Positions 1 through 8,887 are shown, counted from the stretch's first letter. The stretch is 64,000 bases of DNA from Paucimonas lemoignei (GCF_004342585.1 NZ_SLZQ01000009.1:1-64000), one strand, 5' to 3'. The notes: generated by a model from the letters alone, not told the origin. Numbers and translations: made by a program.

Positions 1-22
1 GAAAGTAGGTCATCGTCAGGCT
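1..22 (+). rRNA. rrf: 5S rRNA, 3' end only (partial)
   Basis: The first 22 bases match the 3' end of betaproteobacterial 5S rRNA: GAAAGTAGG followed by TCATCGTCAGGC, the strand that pairs with the 5' end of 5S. E. coli has GAGAGTAGGGAACTGCCAGGCAT at the same place. A strong terminator follows at once, as expected at the end of an rrn operon. The body of the gene lies outside the window. The call rests on this short tail alone. Confidence 0.8.
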
Positions 23-29
23 CTTATTA

Positions 30-66
30 AAAAACCCCCTCGCTCTACACGAGCCTGGGGGTTTTT
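30..66 (+). terminator. rrn operon intrinsic terminator
   Basis: AAAAACCCCC at 30-39 pairs with GGGGGTTTTT at 57-66. TCG (40-42) and CGA (50-52) can extend the stem inside. The A/T tracts on both sides make it able to work in both directions. It lies directly after the 5S tail. Confidence 0.85.
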
Positions 67-203
67 GCTTTGCAGGCCCTCCACGTAACTTCCTCACCCT
101 CACCACACTCCCTCACTCACCCTCACCGCACCTTCCTTACCAGCGGTCCACCCCCCTCCCTGTACGATGGGCCAGGCCTCTCCCGCCTTTAATTCATATC
201 AAA

Positions 204-245
204 GATCTTATATTTGGGCCCGTTTTCTCCCATAAATATGAGATC
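204..245. other. imperfect inverted repeat in the pilV leader
   Basis: GATCTTATATTT (204-215) pairs with AAATATGAGATC (234-245) with one G-T wobble, and GGG (216-218) can pair with CCC (229-231) beyond a 2-nt bulge. It sits about 70 bp before pilV in a 247-bp gap with no gene. The left part of that gap (about 88-136) is a C-rich stretch of repeated CCTCAC/TCACC. The dyad could be a leader hairpin, an operator or a weak terminator; nothing in the sequence decides between these. Confidence 0.4.
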
Positions 246-313
246 AAAGCGTCCTACTTTCTCGTGTATCTTATGCTTGTCAAAAATTCAAGAAAAAGCA
301 GAAAGTACTCAAC

Positions 314-871
314 ATGAAAAAACATGCTGAAACAGGATTTTCATTAATCGAAGTGCTTGTCTCTCTACTTGTTTTATCGGTCGGGATAATTGGCGCTGCG
401 TCCATGCAGCTCAATGCGTTGCGCAGCAACCAGCAATCAGGATTCCATAGCACCGCGCTTCAACTCGCGATAGATACCGCAGACCAGATCCGTGCAGCCA
501 CAGTAAATAATGATGCTGATGCTGCCAATGCGTATTTAAGACTGGACTTTAAAAGTGAAGAGAGCGTTATTAGTGCTCACAGCCTTTGTTATGACGTCTC
601 ATCTGCGTGTAATGCCGTAGAAATTACAGATGCACAGATTTATGAGATCCAACGGAGACTCAAATCCTCGTTGCCGAACGGACGAATAAAGGTTTGTCGC
701 GACGCTGCACCATGGAGCGACAGCAGCAATACCTATCAGTGGGACTGTCATGATGCTGGCAAAAGCGCACCTATCGTCGTCAAGCTGAGTTGGCGATCTC
801 CATCCGATCACACGGCGCTTCCAGCAGGCGGCAAGGAAAGCCCCCGTCTTGTAATCCTCGTTCAAACGTGA
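314..871 (+). CDS. pilV: type IV pilus minor pilin PilV
   Basis: Inner-membrane/pilus-tip minor pilin. It has a class III prepilin signal: an 8-residue leader ending in Gly, then FSLIEV with Glu at mature position 5, followed by a hydrophobic helix of about 20 residues. PilD-type peptidase would cleave after that Gly and N-methylate the Phe. The C-terminal half has cysteines spaced like those of minor pilins (around 92, 99, 128 and 144). GAAAG lies about 8 bases before the ATG. It is first in a six-gene cluster (pilV-W-X-Y1-E-fimT), and pilW starts 12 bp after its stop. In Pseudomonas the equivalent genes prime pilus assembly with PilY1. PilV versus another type II pseudopilin is decided mainly by order. 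Confidence 0.85.
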   Translation: MKKHAETGFSLIEVLVSLLVLSVGIIGAASMQLNALRSNQQSGFHSTALQLAIDTADQIRAATVNNDADAANAYLRLDFKSEESVISAHSLCYDVSSACNAVEITDAQIYEIQRRLKSSLPNGRIKVCRDAAPWSDSSNTYQWDCHDAGKSAPIVVKLSWRSPSDHTALPAGGKESPRLVILVQT

Positions 872-883
872 GGGAGACGGAAA

Positions 884-1879
884 ATGCACGCGTATCCAAA
901 ATTCGGTTGTCAGGGCTTGTCAGCTCACTCGGGATTGACTTTGGTCGAGCTCATGGTTTCGCTCGCGTTAAGCCTCCTCATTGTCCTTGCTGCCACATCA
1001 ATCTTTGTAACGAGCCAATCCGCTTACACAGCAAACGATGATGCCGCCCTCATTCAGGAAAGCGGGCGATATGGACTGGAAGTGATAGCAAGGGCGCTGC
1101 GGCAGTCAGGTTACGAGGATTGGAGCGGAGGCGGTACTGCGAAGCTAACCCGTTCAGATGAGAGCGCAACCATCGTCGGTTTAGACGCCAAGAGTCTGAA
1201 AGCGACGACAGCCGCTGTGGACTCGCCAGTCGCCAAATCGGTCAATGGAAGCGATGTGCTGGGTATTCGGTTTCATGGTTCAGGTGGCGGAGACAATGGT
1301 GACGGTTCCATGCTCAATTGCGCCGGATTTGGTGTTGGATCGGAATCAAAGTCTGGTGGAATGACTGACCGAGGTTGGAGCATCTTCTATGTGGCCGAAG
1401 ATTCTGCCGGAGAGCCCGAGCTACGTTGTAAGTATCGAGGTAAGACAAGCTGGAACGCGGTTGCCATCGTCCGTGGGGTCGAATCGTTCCAGGTCTTGTA
1501 TGGGCTGGACAGTGATAGGGATGGCTTGCCGAACCATTTTTTGACGGCCACTGAAGTGGAGCAGCTGGATGACAAACTGGTATTGACCGGTGCAGATAGC
1601 GCGGCCCGGATCTTGGAGAAAAATCGCAAGACGCATTGGAAAAACATTGTTGCGGTTAAGATTGCGCTGCTTGTACGCGGCGCGCGCGCCGGACGTAATG
1701 ATGCACTACGTAAGTCTTACGATCTTTTTGGTAAGGAGTATTCCGATGCCTATGGCGTTGTAGACGTAGGGACCCGCATCAGCGAACCGGATTTGCCGGC
1801 GAGGAGCCGAAATCGCATTCGTAAGGTCTTCAGCGCCACTATCATGCTACGTAATCGGACAGACGGAGGAGGTATATGA
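884..1879 (+). CDS. pilW: type IV pilus minor pilin PilW
   Basis: Minor pilin expected to join the PilVWX-PilY1 tip complex. A 17-residue leader ends in Gly, then LTLVELMVSLALSLLIVLAA gives Glu+5 and the transmembrane helix. The block SGRYGLEVIARALRQSGYEDW after the helix is characteristic of PilW. At 331 residues it is of normal length. GGGAGACGG precedes the ATG. The stop codon overlaps the pilX start (ATGA), so the two are probably translationally coupled. Confidence 0.87.
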   Translation: MHAYPKFGCQGLSAHSGLTLVELMVSLALSLLIVLAATSIFVTSQSAYTANDDAALIQESGRYGLEVIARALRQSGYEDWSGGGTAKLTRSDESATIVGLDAKSLKATTAAVDSPVAKSVNGSDVLGIRFHGSGGGDNGDGSMLNCAGFGVGSESKSGGMTDRGWSIFYVAEDSAGEPELRCKYRGKTSWNAVAIVRGVESFQVLYGLDSDRDGLPNHFLTATEVEQLDDKLVLTGADSAARILEKNRKTHWKNIVAVKIALLVRGARAGRNDALRKSYDLFGKEYSDAYGVVDVGTRISEPDLPARSRNRIRKVFSATIMLRNRTDGGGI

Positions 1880-2550
1880 CTCCTCCGCGGCAAGCTGCGC
1901 ATGCAGAGCAAATTCCAAATAAATGCTTATCGCAGCATTTGTATAGCTTGATGCGCTCCTGCAATCAGAACGGAACGGTGATCGTCACGCTCGTCATCCT
2001 GATGGCTGTTCTCATGCTCGGATTGGCAGCGGCTCAAAGTGCAGTTCTTGGCTGGAAGAGCGCAAGCAATGAGACCGATCGTCAGATAGCCCTTCAGGCT
2101 GCTGAAGCGGCTTTGCGCGATGCCGAAATCGATATTGAAAATTCTCCAGACTCTGCCAAATCTCGCAGTCATATCTTTTCAAGGCATAGCGCGTTTGGAT
2201 TTCCCGATCCGGATGAGGCTGTGTGCAACGACGATTCTGGTGAAATATACCGAGGGCTTTGCAGAGCTGTGAATGACGAGATGCAGCCATGGCAGATAGT
2301 TGACTTCAGCAAGAGCGACGCCACAGCGCAATCCGTGGCATTCGGCAGTTTTACCGGCCAAAGCTTTCAGGTTGGGAAAGGCACCTTACCTAGTCGTTTG
2401 CCGAGATACATTATCGAGCTGATGCCTTATAACAGGCCCGGTGAGCCTGCAGATAAGCCAAGCTATTTTTATCGTGTGACGGCGATTGGCTTCGGTGCAC
2501 GAGAGTCGACGCAAATTGCCTTGCAAAGCTTCTATCGCAAGGAAGATTAG
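1876..2550 (+). CDS. pilX: type IV pilus assembly protein PilX
   Basis: PilX-type minor pilin. About 38 residues precede QNGTVIVTLVILMAVLMLGL, the hydrophobic N-terminal helix; like other PilX_N proteins it lacks the Glu+5 of ordinary pilins. Next comes ETDRQIALQAAEAALRDAE, the most conserved PilX block. A strong GGAGGAGGT lies just before the ATG at 1876, which overlaps the pilW stop. The N-terminus is longer than usual, so an internal start cannot be excluded, but the ribosome binding site favours 1876. Confidence 0.85.
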   Translation: MTPPRQAAHAEQIPNKCLSQHLYSLMRSCNQNGTVIVTLVILMAVLMLGLAAAQSAVLGWKSASNETDRQIALQAAEAALRDAEIDIENSPDSAKSRSHIFSRHSAFGFPDPDEAVCNDDSGEIYRGLCRAVNDEMQPWQIVDFSKSDATAQSVAFGSFTGQSFQVGKGTLPSRLPRYIIELMPYNRPGEPADKPSYFYRVTAIGFGARESTQIALQSFYRKED

Positions 2551-2552
2551 CG

Positions 2553-4718
2553 ATGCGCCCATCTCTCTACCTTCACTGCATTCTTGCACGCCGAAGGCGC
2601 TGCATCTGTTTCCCATTGATCCTTGCGTTTGGCATTTCACAGGGCGTTCATGCCGCCGTGCCGATTATCCATATTGCTTCGGAACCGCTATTACATGATG
2701 CTCATGGGATGTCCGGCGCAACGCTGGGTACTGATAAAGGCTCGCCGGGGCGTACTTTTCTCTATCAATCAGGTTTTGATGCCGCCACATGGAGCGGCAA
2801 GCTCATCAAGTTGCCGGTCACGATGACCAGTGATCGAGGTGTCCAGTTAGGTTCAGCTCCGGAATGGGATGCGGCTGAGATACTAACAGGGAAGAAGAAT
2901 GAGACGCCGCTACCTCTGTCAGTAAACCGCCAGATATATACAGCCAATGCGGATACGCGATCAGGCATCACCGAATTCAAATGGGAGAAGCTTGCCGAAG
3001 TCCAGAGAACCAAGCTGGACGTTTCGCGGCTTGGTGGTGCAACCGATGGCCTCGGCCCCAGGCGACTCGGATTCTTGCGTGGCGAACGGGAAGATGAACT
3101 TGGACAGGCGAATGGCATATTCCGTCCGCGGGATCGCGTGCTCGGAGATATCGTCAACAGCAATCCCGTTTTCGTCGGGGCGCCTGCGTCCGTAAGTGGC
3201 GGTGCGGATTATCGATCCTTTTATGAAGCGCATAAGAGTCGTGCAAATGCGGTGTATGTCGGGGCGAATGACGGAATGCTGCATGCCTTCGATGCATCTA
3301 GCGGCATTGAATTCTTTGCCTATCTTCCTGACGCCTTGCTGGAAAAAGTATCTCAGTTGGCCCAGCCCGAGTATCACCATCAGAATTATGTCGACGGCGC
3401 TATTGCCGTAGCAGAGGCTCAGGTCCGGGGAGGATGGAAGACTGTGCTGGTCGCAGGGATGGGAGGTGGAGCGCAAGGCGTATTTGCTCTGGATGTGTCG
3501 ACTCCCGAGGATTTTAAAAGCGGGATTGGCGCCCTGTGGGAATTTACGGATCGCGACGACGGGGATATCGGCAATGTATTCAATGTGCCGGTAATCGCGC
3601 GATTCAAAGCCCGCCAGACAGCTGAAGGTTTGGAGTATCGCTATTTCGCCATGGTTGGCAGTGGCGTGAATAATTATCTGGAGGATGGGCATGCCGATCC
3701 GCTCGCGCCTGCTGTGCTATTTCTGCTCGCGCTGGACAAGAAGCCAGAGGAACGATGGCAATTAGGCATCAACTATTTCAAATTCAAGAAGCCGATTCTC
3801 GACACAGGCTTGCCGAACGGCTTAAGTTCTCCTGGGCTGGTTCTTGGTGAAGACGGCGCTGTGCGTTTTGCGTATGCCGGCGACTTGCAGGGCAATCTCT
3901 GGAGATTCGATTTCACGGGATTTCTGCCGTGGTCAAAAGAGAATTCCGGTAAGACCCCGCTATTTACCGCGCAGGATTCCTCGGCACGCAGGCAGCCGAT
4001 CACAGTCCAGCCAAGGGTGGTTTTTGCTCCTGGCAGCGGCTACGTGGTTCTGTTCGGCACTGGGAAATTCATGGAAGAGGCGGATACGAAACCTGCAGCG
4101 TTTTCGGTTCAATCCTTCTACGGAATATACGATACGACGCAAAAATCCTACAAGGTATCGGGGCGGAATCAGCTCGAGCCACGCCGATTGGTAAAAGAGG
4201 GAGATGCATTGCAAATCACCGGACAGGAATTCTTGTACGGCGAAAGCGCGGAGCAACAACGTGGCTGGTATTTCGATTTTCTGGCATCTGATGAGAGCGG
4301 TGAACGCAATGTCAGCAATCCGGTGGTTGATTCCGGCAGGCTGATTTTCAATAGCCTGATTCCATGTGCTGCGCCTTGCTCTCACGGCGGTGGACGCAGT
4401 TACGTTCTGAATGCCTTGAGCGGACTGTCGCCCGGCGATAAAAATAGCGGCATGCTTTCGCACATAGGCATGCTGGCAGCGCCGCTGACCCTGCAGACAG
4501 CTATGGCAGCCGGCAGTCGCAATGTGTTCGGTAAATCCACCGTGCGGCGCAGGTCAGTTGTGATTAATGCCGGCTCAGGCGGCACCAAAGGAAATACTGC
4601 GGCCGTCCAGGAAGATGCCGAAGGCAGCATGCCTGAGGTAACGCTGCCCGCCATGCGGCTGTCCTGGCGCGAGATTGTGAATTGGCCGGAATTGCGCCTC
4701 AAGGCGCTACGGAAATAG
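2553..4718 (+). CDS. pilY1: PilY1-like pilus tip protein, short form
   Basis: Tip-associated adhesin and assembly factor. A signal peptide-like N-terminus (basic stretch, then a hydrophobic segment ending near HAA at about residue 35) leads into the PilY1 C-terminal beta-propeller. Conserved pieces include RVLGDIVNSNPVFVG, the propeller motif VYVGANDGMLHAFDA, and FTDRDDGDIGNVFNVPVI. At 721 residues it is much shorter than classic PilY1 proteins (about 1000-1200); the N-terminal von Willebrand A region is missing, leaving about 160 residues before the propeller. AAGGAAG precedes the ATG, 3 bp after the pilX stop. The open frame is intact, so this is a short form and not a frameshift. Confidence 0.85.
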   Translation: MRPSLYLHCILARRRRCICFPLILAFGISQGVHAAVPIIHIASEPLLHDAHGMSGATLGTDKGSPGRTFLYQSGFDAATWSGKLIKLPVTMTSDRGVQLGSAPEWDAAEILTGKKNETPLPLSVNRQIYTANADTRSGITEFKWEKLAEVQRTKLDVSRLGGATDGLGPRRLGFLRGEREDELGQANGIFRPRDRVLGDIVNSNPVFVGAPASVSGGADYRSFYEAHKSRANAVYVGANDGMLHAFDASSGIEFFAYLPDALLEKVSQLAQPEYHHQNYVDGAIAVAEAQVRGGWKTVLVAGMGGGAQGVFALDVSTPEDFKSGIGALWEFTDRDDGDIGNVFNVPVIARFKARQTAEGLEYRYFAMVGSGVNNYLEDGHADPLAPAVLFLLALDKKPEERWQLGINYFKFKKPILDTGLPNGLSSPGLVLGEDGAVRFAYAGDLQGNLWRFDFTGFLPWSKENSGKTPLFTAQDSSARRQPITVQPRVVFAPGSGYVVLFGTGKFMEEADTKPAAFSVQSFYGIYDTTQKSYKVSGRNQLEPRRLVKEGDALQITGQEFLYGESAEQQRGWYFDFLASDESGERNVSNPVVDSGRLIFNSLIPCAAPCSHGGGRSYVLNALSGLSPGDKNSGMLSHIGMLAAPLTLQTAMAAGSRNVFGKSTVRRRSVVINAGSGGTKGNTAAVQEDAEGSMPEVTLPAMRLSWREIVNWPELRLKALRK

Positions 4719-4736
4719 CGTGCATCCAGAAAGCAG

Positions 4737-5222
4737 ATGGATAACTCAGTCAAAAGCGTTCCTGCCAGTGATCGATGCTATGGCTATCGACACCGCGGAT
4801 TTACATTGATAGAACTGGTGATCACAGTCTCAATCATCGCTGTTCTCGCGGCTCTTGTTTATCCGTCTTATCAGCACGCGATCCGTAAAGCGAAGCGGAC
4901 CGAAGCCCGTGCCGCGCTTCTGCAGTTAATGCAACAGCAGGAGCGTTTTTATTCATTGCATACCACGTATGTACAATTTTCGGCTGATGCGACCGATGTC
5001 GAAGCCAAGCAATTCAAGTGGTATTCGGGTGACAATCCTGCATCGAGCACCTATGAAATTCAAGGCAAGGCCTGCGCTGACAGTACATTGACCGACTGTG
5101 TTCTTATTACGGCGACAGCGGGAGGCAGTCGGGTCGGAAAGGGCTACGACGACCCTGAATGCCAGGTAATGTCCTTGACGAGCAATGGCGCTAAACTTCC
5201 TGTGGGCGAGAAATGCTGGTGA
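4737..5222 (+). CDS. pilE: type IV minor pilin PilE
   Basis: PilE-family minor pilin. The leader is 21 residues ending in Gly, then FTLIELVITVSIIAVLAALVYPSY with Glu+5 and the Pro kink. RTEARAALLQLMQQQERFY is the diagnostic PilE segment after the helix. Four cysteines lie in the C-terminal part, the last in the final GEKCW. No strong ribosome binding site is visible at 4737, so the start is the least certain part. The 3' end overlaps fimT by 10 bp. Confidence 0.85.
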   Translation: MDNSVKSVPASDRCYGYRHRGFTLIELVITVSIIAVLAALVYPSYQHAIRKAKRTEARAALLQLMQQQERFYSLHTTYVQFSADATDVEAKQFKWYSGDNPASSTYEIQGKACADSTLTDCVLITATAGGSRVGKGYDDPECQVMSLTSNGAKLPVGEKCW

Positions 5223-5794
5223 GGATTGGAGCCGACTTCAATGCAATCGGAGTGCGTTTGCGTTCTGGCTTTTCCCTGATCGAACTGATGGTTGCACTAT
5301 GCATCGCCGCGATCCTGCTCATGGTTGGCGTCCCTGGTTATCAGGCGCTGATTCACAACCAACGGCTGAATACCAGCGTGAACGGCTTTGTCGGCGCGCT
5401 GCATATGGCGCGATCCGAGGCGATCCGGCGCGGCACAAGAGTCGACCTGGTGCCGCTAGATGGAAAAGACTGGAGCCACGGCTGGATGGCATTTGTTGAC
5501 GAAAATGGCAATCAGCAAGCCGACGCCGGCGAGATGGTCATCTTGCGGCAGGATGTGGTGCCTCATGGAATGGCCATAAAATCCGTGTTGACTGACTCCA
5601 GCAAACCTTATCTTGCTTATAATGGCAGCGGTCGCACGCGCACGAACGCCAGCAGCGAGACCCCGCAACTCGGAACCGTATCGTTCATGCTCGGTGAGGA
5701 AGTGCGGCGTATCAAGCTGAATTTTTCCGGACGGGCGCGTGTTTGTAACCCCGAGAAGGATAAAACCTGCACCGGTACTGACGATGCGGATTGA
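5213..5794 (+). CDS. fimT: pseudopilin of the GspH/FimT family
   Basis: Minor pilin of the GspH/FimT type. The leader ends RSG, then FSLIELMVALCIAAILLMVGVPGY gives Glu+5 and the helix. LHMARSEAIRRGTRVDLVP and WSHGWMAFVDENGNQQADAGE are standard FimT/GspH signatures. It overlaps pilE and closes the operon. In Pseudomonas the fimU/fimT gene comes first in this cluster, whereas here it comes last. Confidence 0.85.
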   Translation: MLVRIGADFNAIGVRLRSGFSLIELMVALCIAAILLMVGVPGYQALIHNQRLNTSVNGFVGALHMARSEAIRRGTRVDLVPLDGKDWSHGWMAFVDENGNQQADAGEMVILRQDVVPHGMAIKSVLTDSSKPYLAYNGSGRTRTNASSETPQLGTVSFMLGEEVRRIKLNFSGRARVCNPEKDKTCTGTDDAD

Positions 5795-5911
5795 GGCGGG
5801 TTCTGCCGTCTGACGAAGCTGACCATGCTCGTTCAGAGTTTGTTTGAGATTGGCAGAATCCTCGTTCGTAGCGGCAGTACATGTCACCAAAATTCAGCAC
5901 AAGCCAGCTAC

Positions 5912-7003
5912 GTGAATATTACTAATGATCTTGATGGCATGCGGTTAGCCCTTCATTTGGCAGCCAAGGGCATGTTCATCACCAGCCCCAATCCTCGCGT
6001 CGGATGCGTCATCGTGCGCGGTGGAGAAGTCATCGGCGAAGGCTTCACCCAGCCTGCAGGGCAGGCCCATGCCGAAGTCCAGGCTTTGCGTGACGCTGCT
6101 GCGCGCGGCAAAGAGGTGCGCGGCGCGACGGCTTACGTGACGCTGGAGCCTTGCAGCCATTACGGTCGGACGCCGCCGTGCGCTGATGCGTTGATTGCGG
6201 CAGGCCTTGCCCGTGTCGTGGCGGCGATCAGTGATCCCAATCCCCTGGTGGCGGGGCAGGGGATGGCTAAACTGCAGGCCGCCGGCATCGAGACCACATG
6301 TGGCGTGCTGGAACAGGAAGCGCGTGAAATGAATATCGGCTTTTTATCGCGCATGCAGCGGGGCCGCCCGTGGGTGCGCATGAAGTCTGCTGCCAGCCTG
6401 GATGGCAAGACGGCGCTGCACAACGGCAAGAGCCAGTGGATCACATCGTCGGAAGCGCGTCAGGATGGCCACTGGTGGCGCGCTCGTGCCTGCGCCATTC
6501 TCACCGGCAGCGGCACCGTCAACCAGGATGATCCGCAAATGACGGTGCGCGGCATCGACACGCCGCGCCAGCCACGCCGCATCGTGGTCGACAGCAAGCT
6601 GCATATCAATCCGGATGCGCGCATCCTCGAAGGCGGCGGCACCTGGATCGTGACGGCGCAGCCGAATCCGGAAAAGGAAGCCTTGCTGCGCGAGCGCGAC
6701 GCGGAAATTATCCTGTTGCCGAACGCGCACGGCAAGGTGGACTTGCCGGCATTGATGCAAGAGCTGGGACGGCGGCAGATCAATGAGTTGCACGTTGAAG
6801 CCGGCTCGCGGCTGAATGGCGCACTGATTGCAGACGGTTGCGTCGACGAGCTCTTGCTATACCTGGCTCCCAGCCTGTTGGGAGACGCCATGGAAATGTT
6901 TGACTTGCCCCGACTCGACTCGCTTGAGGGCCGGCGCGATCTGACTTTTCATGAAGTCCGGCAGATCGGCCCAGATTTGCGTATCCTAGCTCGTTTCCTC
7001 TGA
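5912..7003 (+). CDS. ribD: RibD, bifunctional riboflavin deaminase/reductase
   Basis: Cytosolic enzyme for the second and third steps of riboflavin synthesis: deamination of the pyrimidine from GTP and reduction of the ribosyl side chain. With a GTG start at 5912 it has 363 residues. The zinc deaminase site is H53-A-E55 plus C81 and C90 in PCSHYGRTPPC. The reductase domain follows from about 145 (RPWVRMKSAASLDGKTA, and G-T/D-P motifs). An ATG at 5825 in the same frame adds 29 residues without family resemblance, so GTG is preferred. It is followed after 13 bp by ribE. Confidence 0.9.
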   Translation: MNITNDLDGMRLALHLAAKGMFITSPNPRVGCVIVRGGEVIGEGFTQPAGQAHAEVQALRDAAARGKEVRGATAYVTLEPCSHYGRTPPCADALIAAGLARVVAAISDPNPLVAGQGMAKLQAAGIETTCGVLEQEAREMNIGFLSRMQRGRPWVRMKSAASLDGKTALHNGKSQWITSSEARQDGHWWRARACAILTGSGTVNQDDPQMTVRGIDTPRQPRRIVVDSKLHINPDARILEGGGTWIVTAQPNPEKEALLRERDAEIILLPNAHGKVDLPALMQELGRRQINELHVEAGSRLNGALIADGCVDELLLYLAPSLLGDAMEMFDLPRLDSLEGRRDLTFHEVRQIGPDLRILARFL

Positions 7004-7016
7004 ATTTTAATTTGTT

Positions 7017-7640
7017 ATGTTTACTGGAATTGTTGCAGCTGTCGGCAAGATCACTACCGTCACGCCGCTGGGCAAGGAGCAGGATGCCGGCGTTCGCCTG
7101 TCCGTCGATGCGGGAGGGCTGCCGCTTGCCGATGTGGCATTGGGCGATTCGATCGCCCTGAACGGCGCCTGCATGACGGTCGTTGCCAAGACCGGTGTGG
7201 GCTTCGAGGTTGAAGTTTCGCGCGAGAGTCTCAATTGCACCGTTGGGCTGGATGCACCGGGCGAAGTCAATCTCGAAAAAGCGCTCACCCTGGCGGAGCG
7301 CCTGGGCGGTCACCTGGTTTCCGGCCATGTCGATGGCCTGGGCGTGGTGCGTCGTTTTGAGCCGGTCGGCGAATCCCATGAACTGGTGATCGAGGCGCCG
7401 AGGTCGCTGGCGAAGTACCTGGTCTTCAAGGGCTCGATCGTGGTCAATGGCGTTTCGCTCACGGTGAACCGTGTTGCCGATGGCGAGTCGGGCTGCGAGT
7501 TTTCCATCAATCTGATTCCGCATACCGTCGAAGTGACCACGCTGAAGCATTTGCGCGCCGGTTCAAAAGTGAATCTCGAAGTGGACTTGATTGCGCGTTA
7601 CGTCGAACGGATGCTGTCTCTCTCCGAATCTGGCCAGTAA
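7017..7640 (+). CDS. ribE: riboflavin synthase alpha chain
   Basis: Dismutation of two lumazine molecules to riboflavin. It starts MFTGIVAAVGKI, the invariant N-terminus of this enzyme, and shows the two homologous lumazine-binding barrels: the first ends near GDSIALNGACMTV, the second near GSIVVNGVSLTVN. GGHLVSGHVDG links them. At 207 residues the length is normal. No Shine-Dalgarno sequence is visible, so translation may depend on the upstream ribD. Confidence 0.94.
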   Translation: MFTGIVAAVGKITTVTPLGKEQDAGVRLSVDAGGLPLADVALGDSIALNGACMTVVAKTGVGFEVEVSRESLNCTVGLDAPGEVNLEKALTLAERLGGHLVSGHVDGLGVVRRFEPVGESHELVIEAPRSLAKYLVFKGSIVVNGVSLTVNRVADGESGCEFSINLIPHTVEVTTLKHLRAGSKVNLEVDLIARYVERMLSLSESGQ

Positions 7641-7665
7641 GACAAATTTTCTCTCCTGGATAAGT

Positions 7666-7702
7666 AGCGGCGGCTTGCACCTGGCAAGGGCGAGCCGCCG
7701 CT
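7666..7702 (+). other. stem-loop between ribE and ribBA
   Basis: AGCGGCGGCT (7666-7675) and AGCCGCCGCT (7693-7702) form a perfect 10-bp stem with a 17-nt loop. No T-run follows, so it is not a classic terminator. The 140-bp gap shows none of the conserved FMN-riboswitch blocks that I can recognise. A -10-like TAAAAT is at 7751-7756 without a well-placed -35. Confidence 0.45.
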
Positions 7703-7780
7703 TGCGCTCATGAAGTTTGGACCTTGCGGACTCGAACAAGCCAAATCCATTAAAATAGCGGTCTACCGAGGAAACCATTT

Positions 7781-8887
7781 ATGTCTTTAGCAACAACAAA
7801 TGAAATCGTCGCCGAATTGCGTGCCGGCCGCATGGTCATTCTGGTCGATGAAGAAGATCGCGAGAACGAAGGCGACCTGATACTGGCAGCCGATTTCGTT
7901 ACGCCGGAAGCCATCAATTTCATGGCAAAGTTTGGTCGCGGGCTGATTTGCCTGACACTGACCGAAGAGCGCTGCGCACAGCTGGAATTGCCGATGATGG
8001 CAACCCGTAACGGCACCGCTTTCGGCACCAATTTCACCGTATCGATCGAAGCCGCCGAAGGCGTCACCACCGGCATTTCGGCGGCGGATCGTGCACATAC
8101 CGTCAAGGTGGCTGTGGCCAAGCATGCCAAGCCTTCGGATATCGTTCAGCCTGGCCATATCTTCCCGCTGAAAGCCCAGAAGGGTGGCGTGTTGATGCGT
8201 GCCGGTCATACCGAAGCCGGTTGCGACCTGGCGGAAATGGCAGGCCTTACGCCGGCCGCCGTCATCTGCGAAGTCATGAATGATGACGGAACCATGGCGC
8301 GCCTGCCGGATTTGATTGAATTCGCCAAGGAACACGGCCTGAAGATCGGCACCATCGCGGATCTGATTCATTACCGCAGCCAGCATGAAAGCGTGATTGA
8401 GCGCGTTGGCGAGCGTGAAATGCAAACTGCGTACGGTCGTTTCAAGGTGGTTGCATATCGCGACAAGCCTAGCGGCGGCGCGCATCTGGCGCTGGTGCAC
8501 GGCGAGCCGCGTCCCGACATCGAAACGTTGGTTCGCGTGCATCAGCCGGTCTCGGTGCTGGATCTGCTCGATACCGAAGCAACCACCCACTCCTGGAATA
8601 TGGCCGCCGCACTGAGAGCCATCCAGGCGCAGTCGCATGGCGTAATGGTCTTGCTCAATTGCGAAGAATCCGCAGAACAGATGTTCGGCCAGTTCGCCGC
8701 GCTCAATGCGCCGGAGAAGCGTCCGCAAGGGCGCGCTTCCAGCATGGATTTGCGCACCTATGGTATCGGCGCGCAGATTCTGAAGGATGTCAATGTCGGC
8801 AAGATGCGCTTGTTGTCCAATCCGCGCAAGATGCCGTCGATGGCAGGCTTTAATCTGGAAGTGGTCGGTTTTCAGGAACGGTCCTGA
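7781..8887 (+). CDS. ribBA: RibBA with active DHBP synthase domain and degenerate GTP cyclohydrolase II domain
   Basis: The N-terminal half (1-205) is 3,4-dihydroxy-2-butanone-4-phosphate synthase: [11 protein letters not shown], the substrate loop [10 protein letters not shown], and [12 protein letters not shown] are all present. The C-terminal half (about 206-368) aligns in outline with GTP cyclohydrolase II but has lost its catalytic features. The zinc-binding cysteine triad (HSECLTGD...RCDCG in RibA) is replaced by [19 protein letters not shown], and the RQEGR motif is absent. It probably supplies only the four-carbon unit. Such hybrids are known and often called RibBX; a separate ribA would then be needed elsewhere. 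AGGAAACC precedes the ATG. Confidence 0.9.
   Translation: MSLATTNEIVAELRAGRMVILVDEEDRENEGDLILAADFVTPEAINFMAKFGRGLICLTLTEERCAQLELPMMATRNGTAFGTNFTVSIEAAEGVTTGISAADRAHTVKVAVAKHAKPSDIVQPGHIFPLKAQKGGVLMRAGHTEAGCDLAEMAGLTPAAVICEVMNDDGTMARLPDLIEFAKEHGLKIGTIADLIHYRSQHESVIERVGEREMQTAYGRFKVVAYRDKPSGGAHLALVHGEPRPDIETLVRVHQPVSVLDLLDTEATTHSWNMAAALRAIQAQSHGVMVLLNCEESAEQMFGQFAALNAPEKRPQGRASSMDLRTYGIGAQILKDVNVGKMRLLSNPRKMPSMAGFNLEVVGFQERS

Noticed and set aside
2553-4718. PilY1 as a truncated pseudogene
   Set aside because: The frame is intact from a signal peptide through the whole propeller and keeps the expected spacing to its neighbours.
7641-7780. FMN riboswitch before ribBA
   Set aside because: The conserved sequence blocks of the element are not present.
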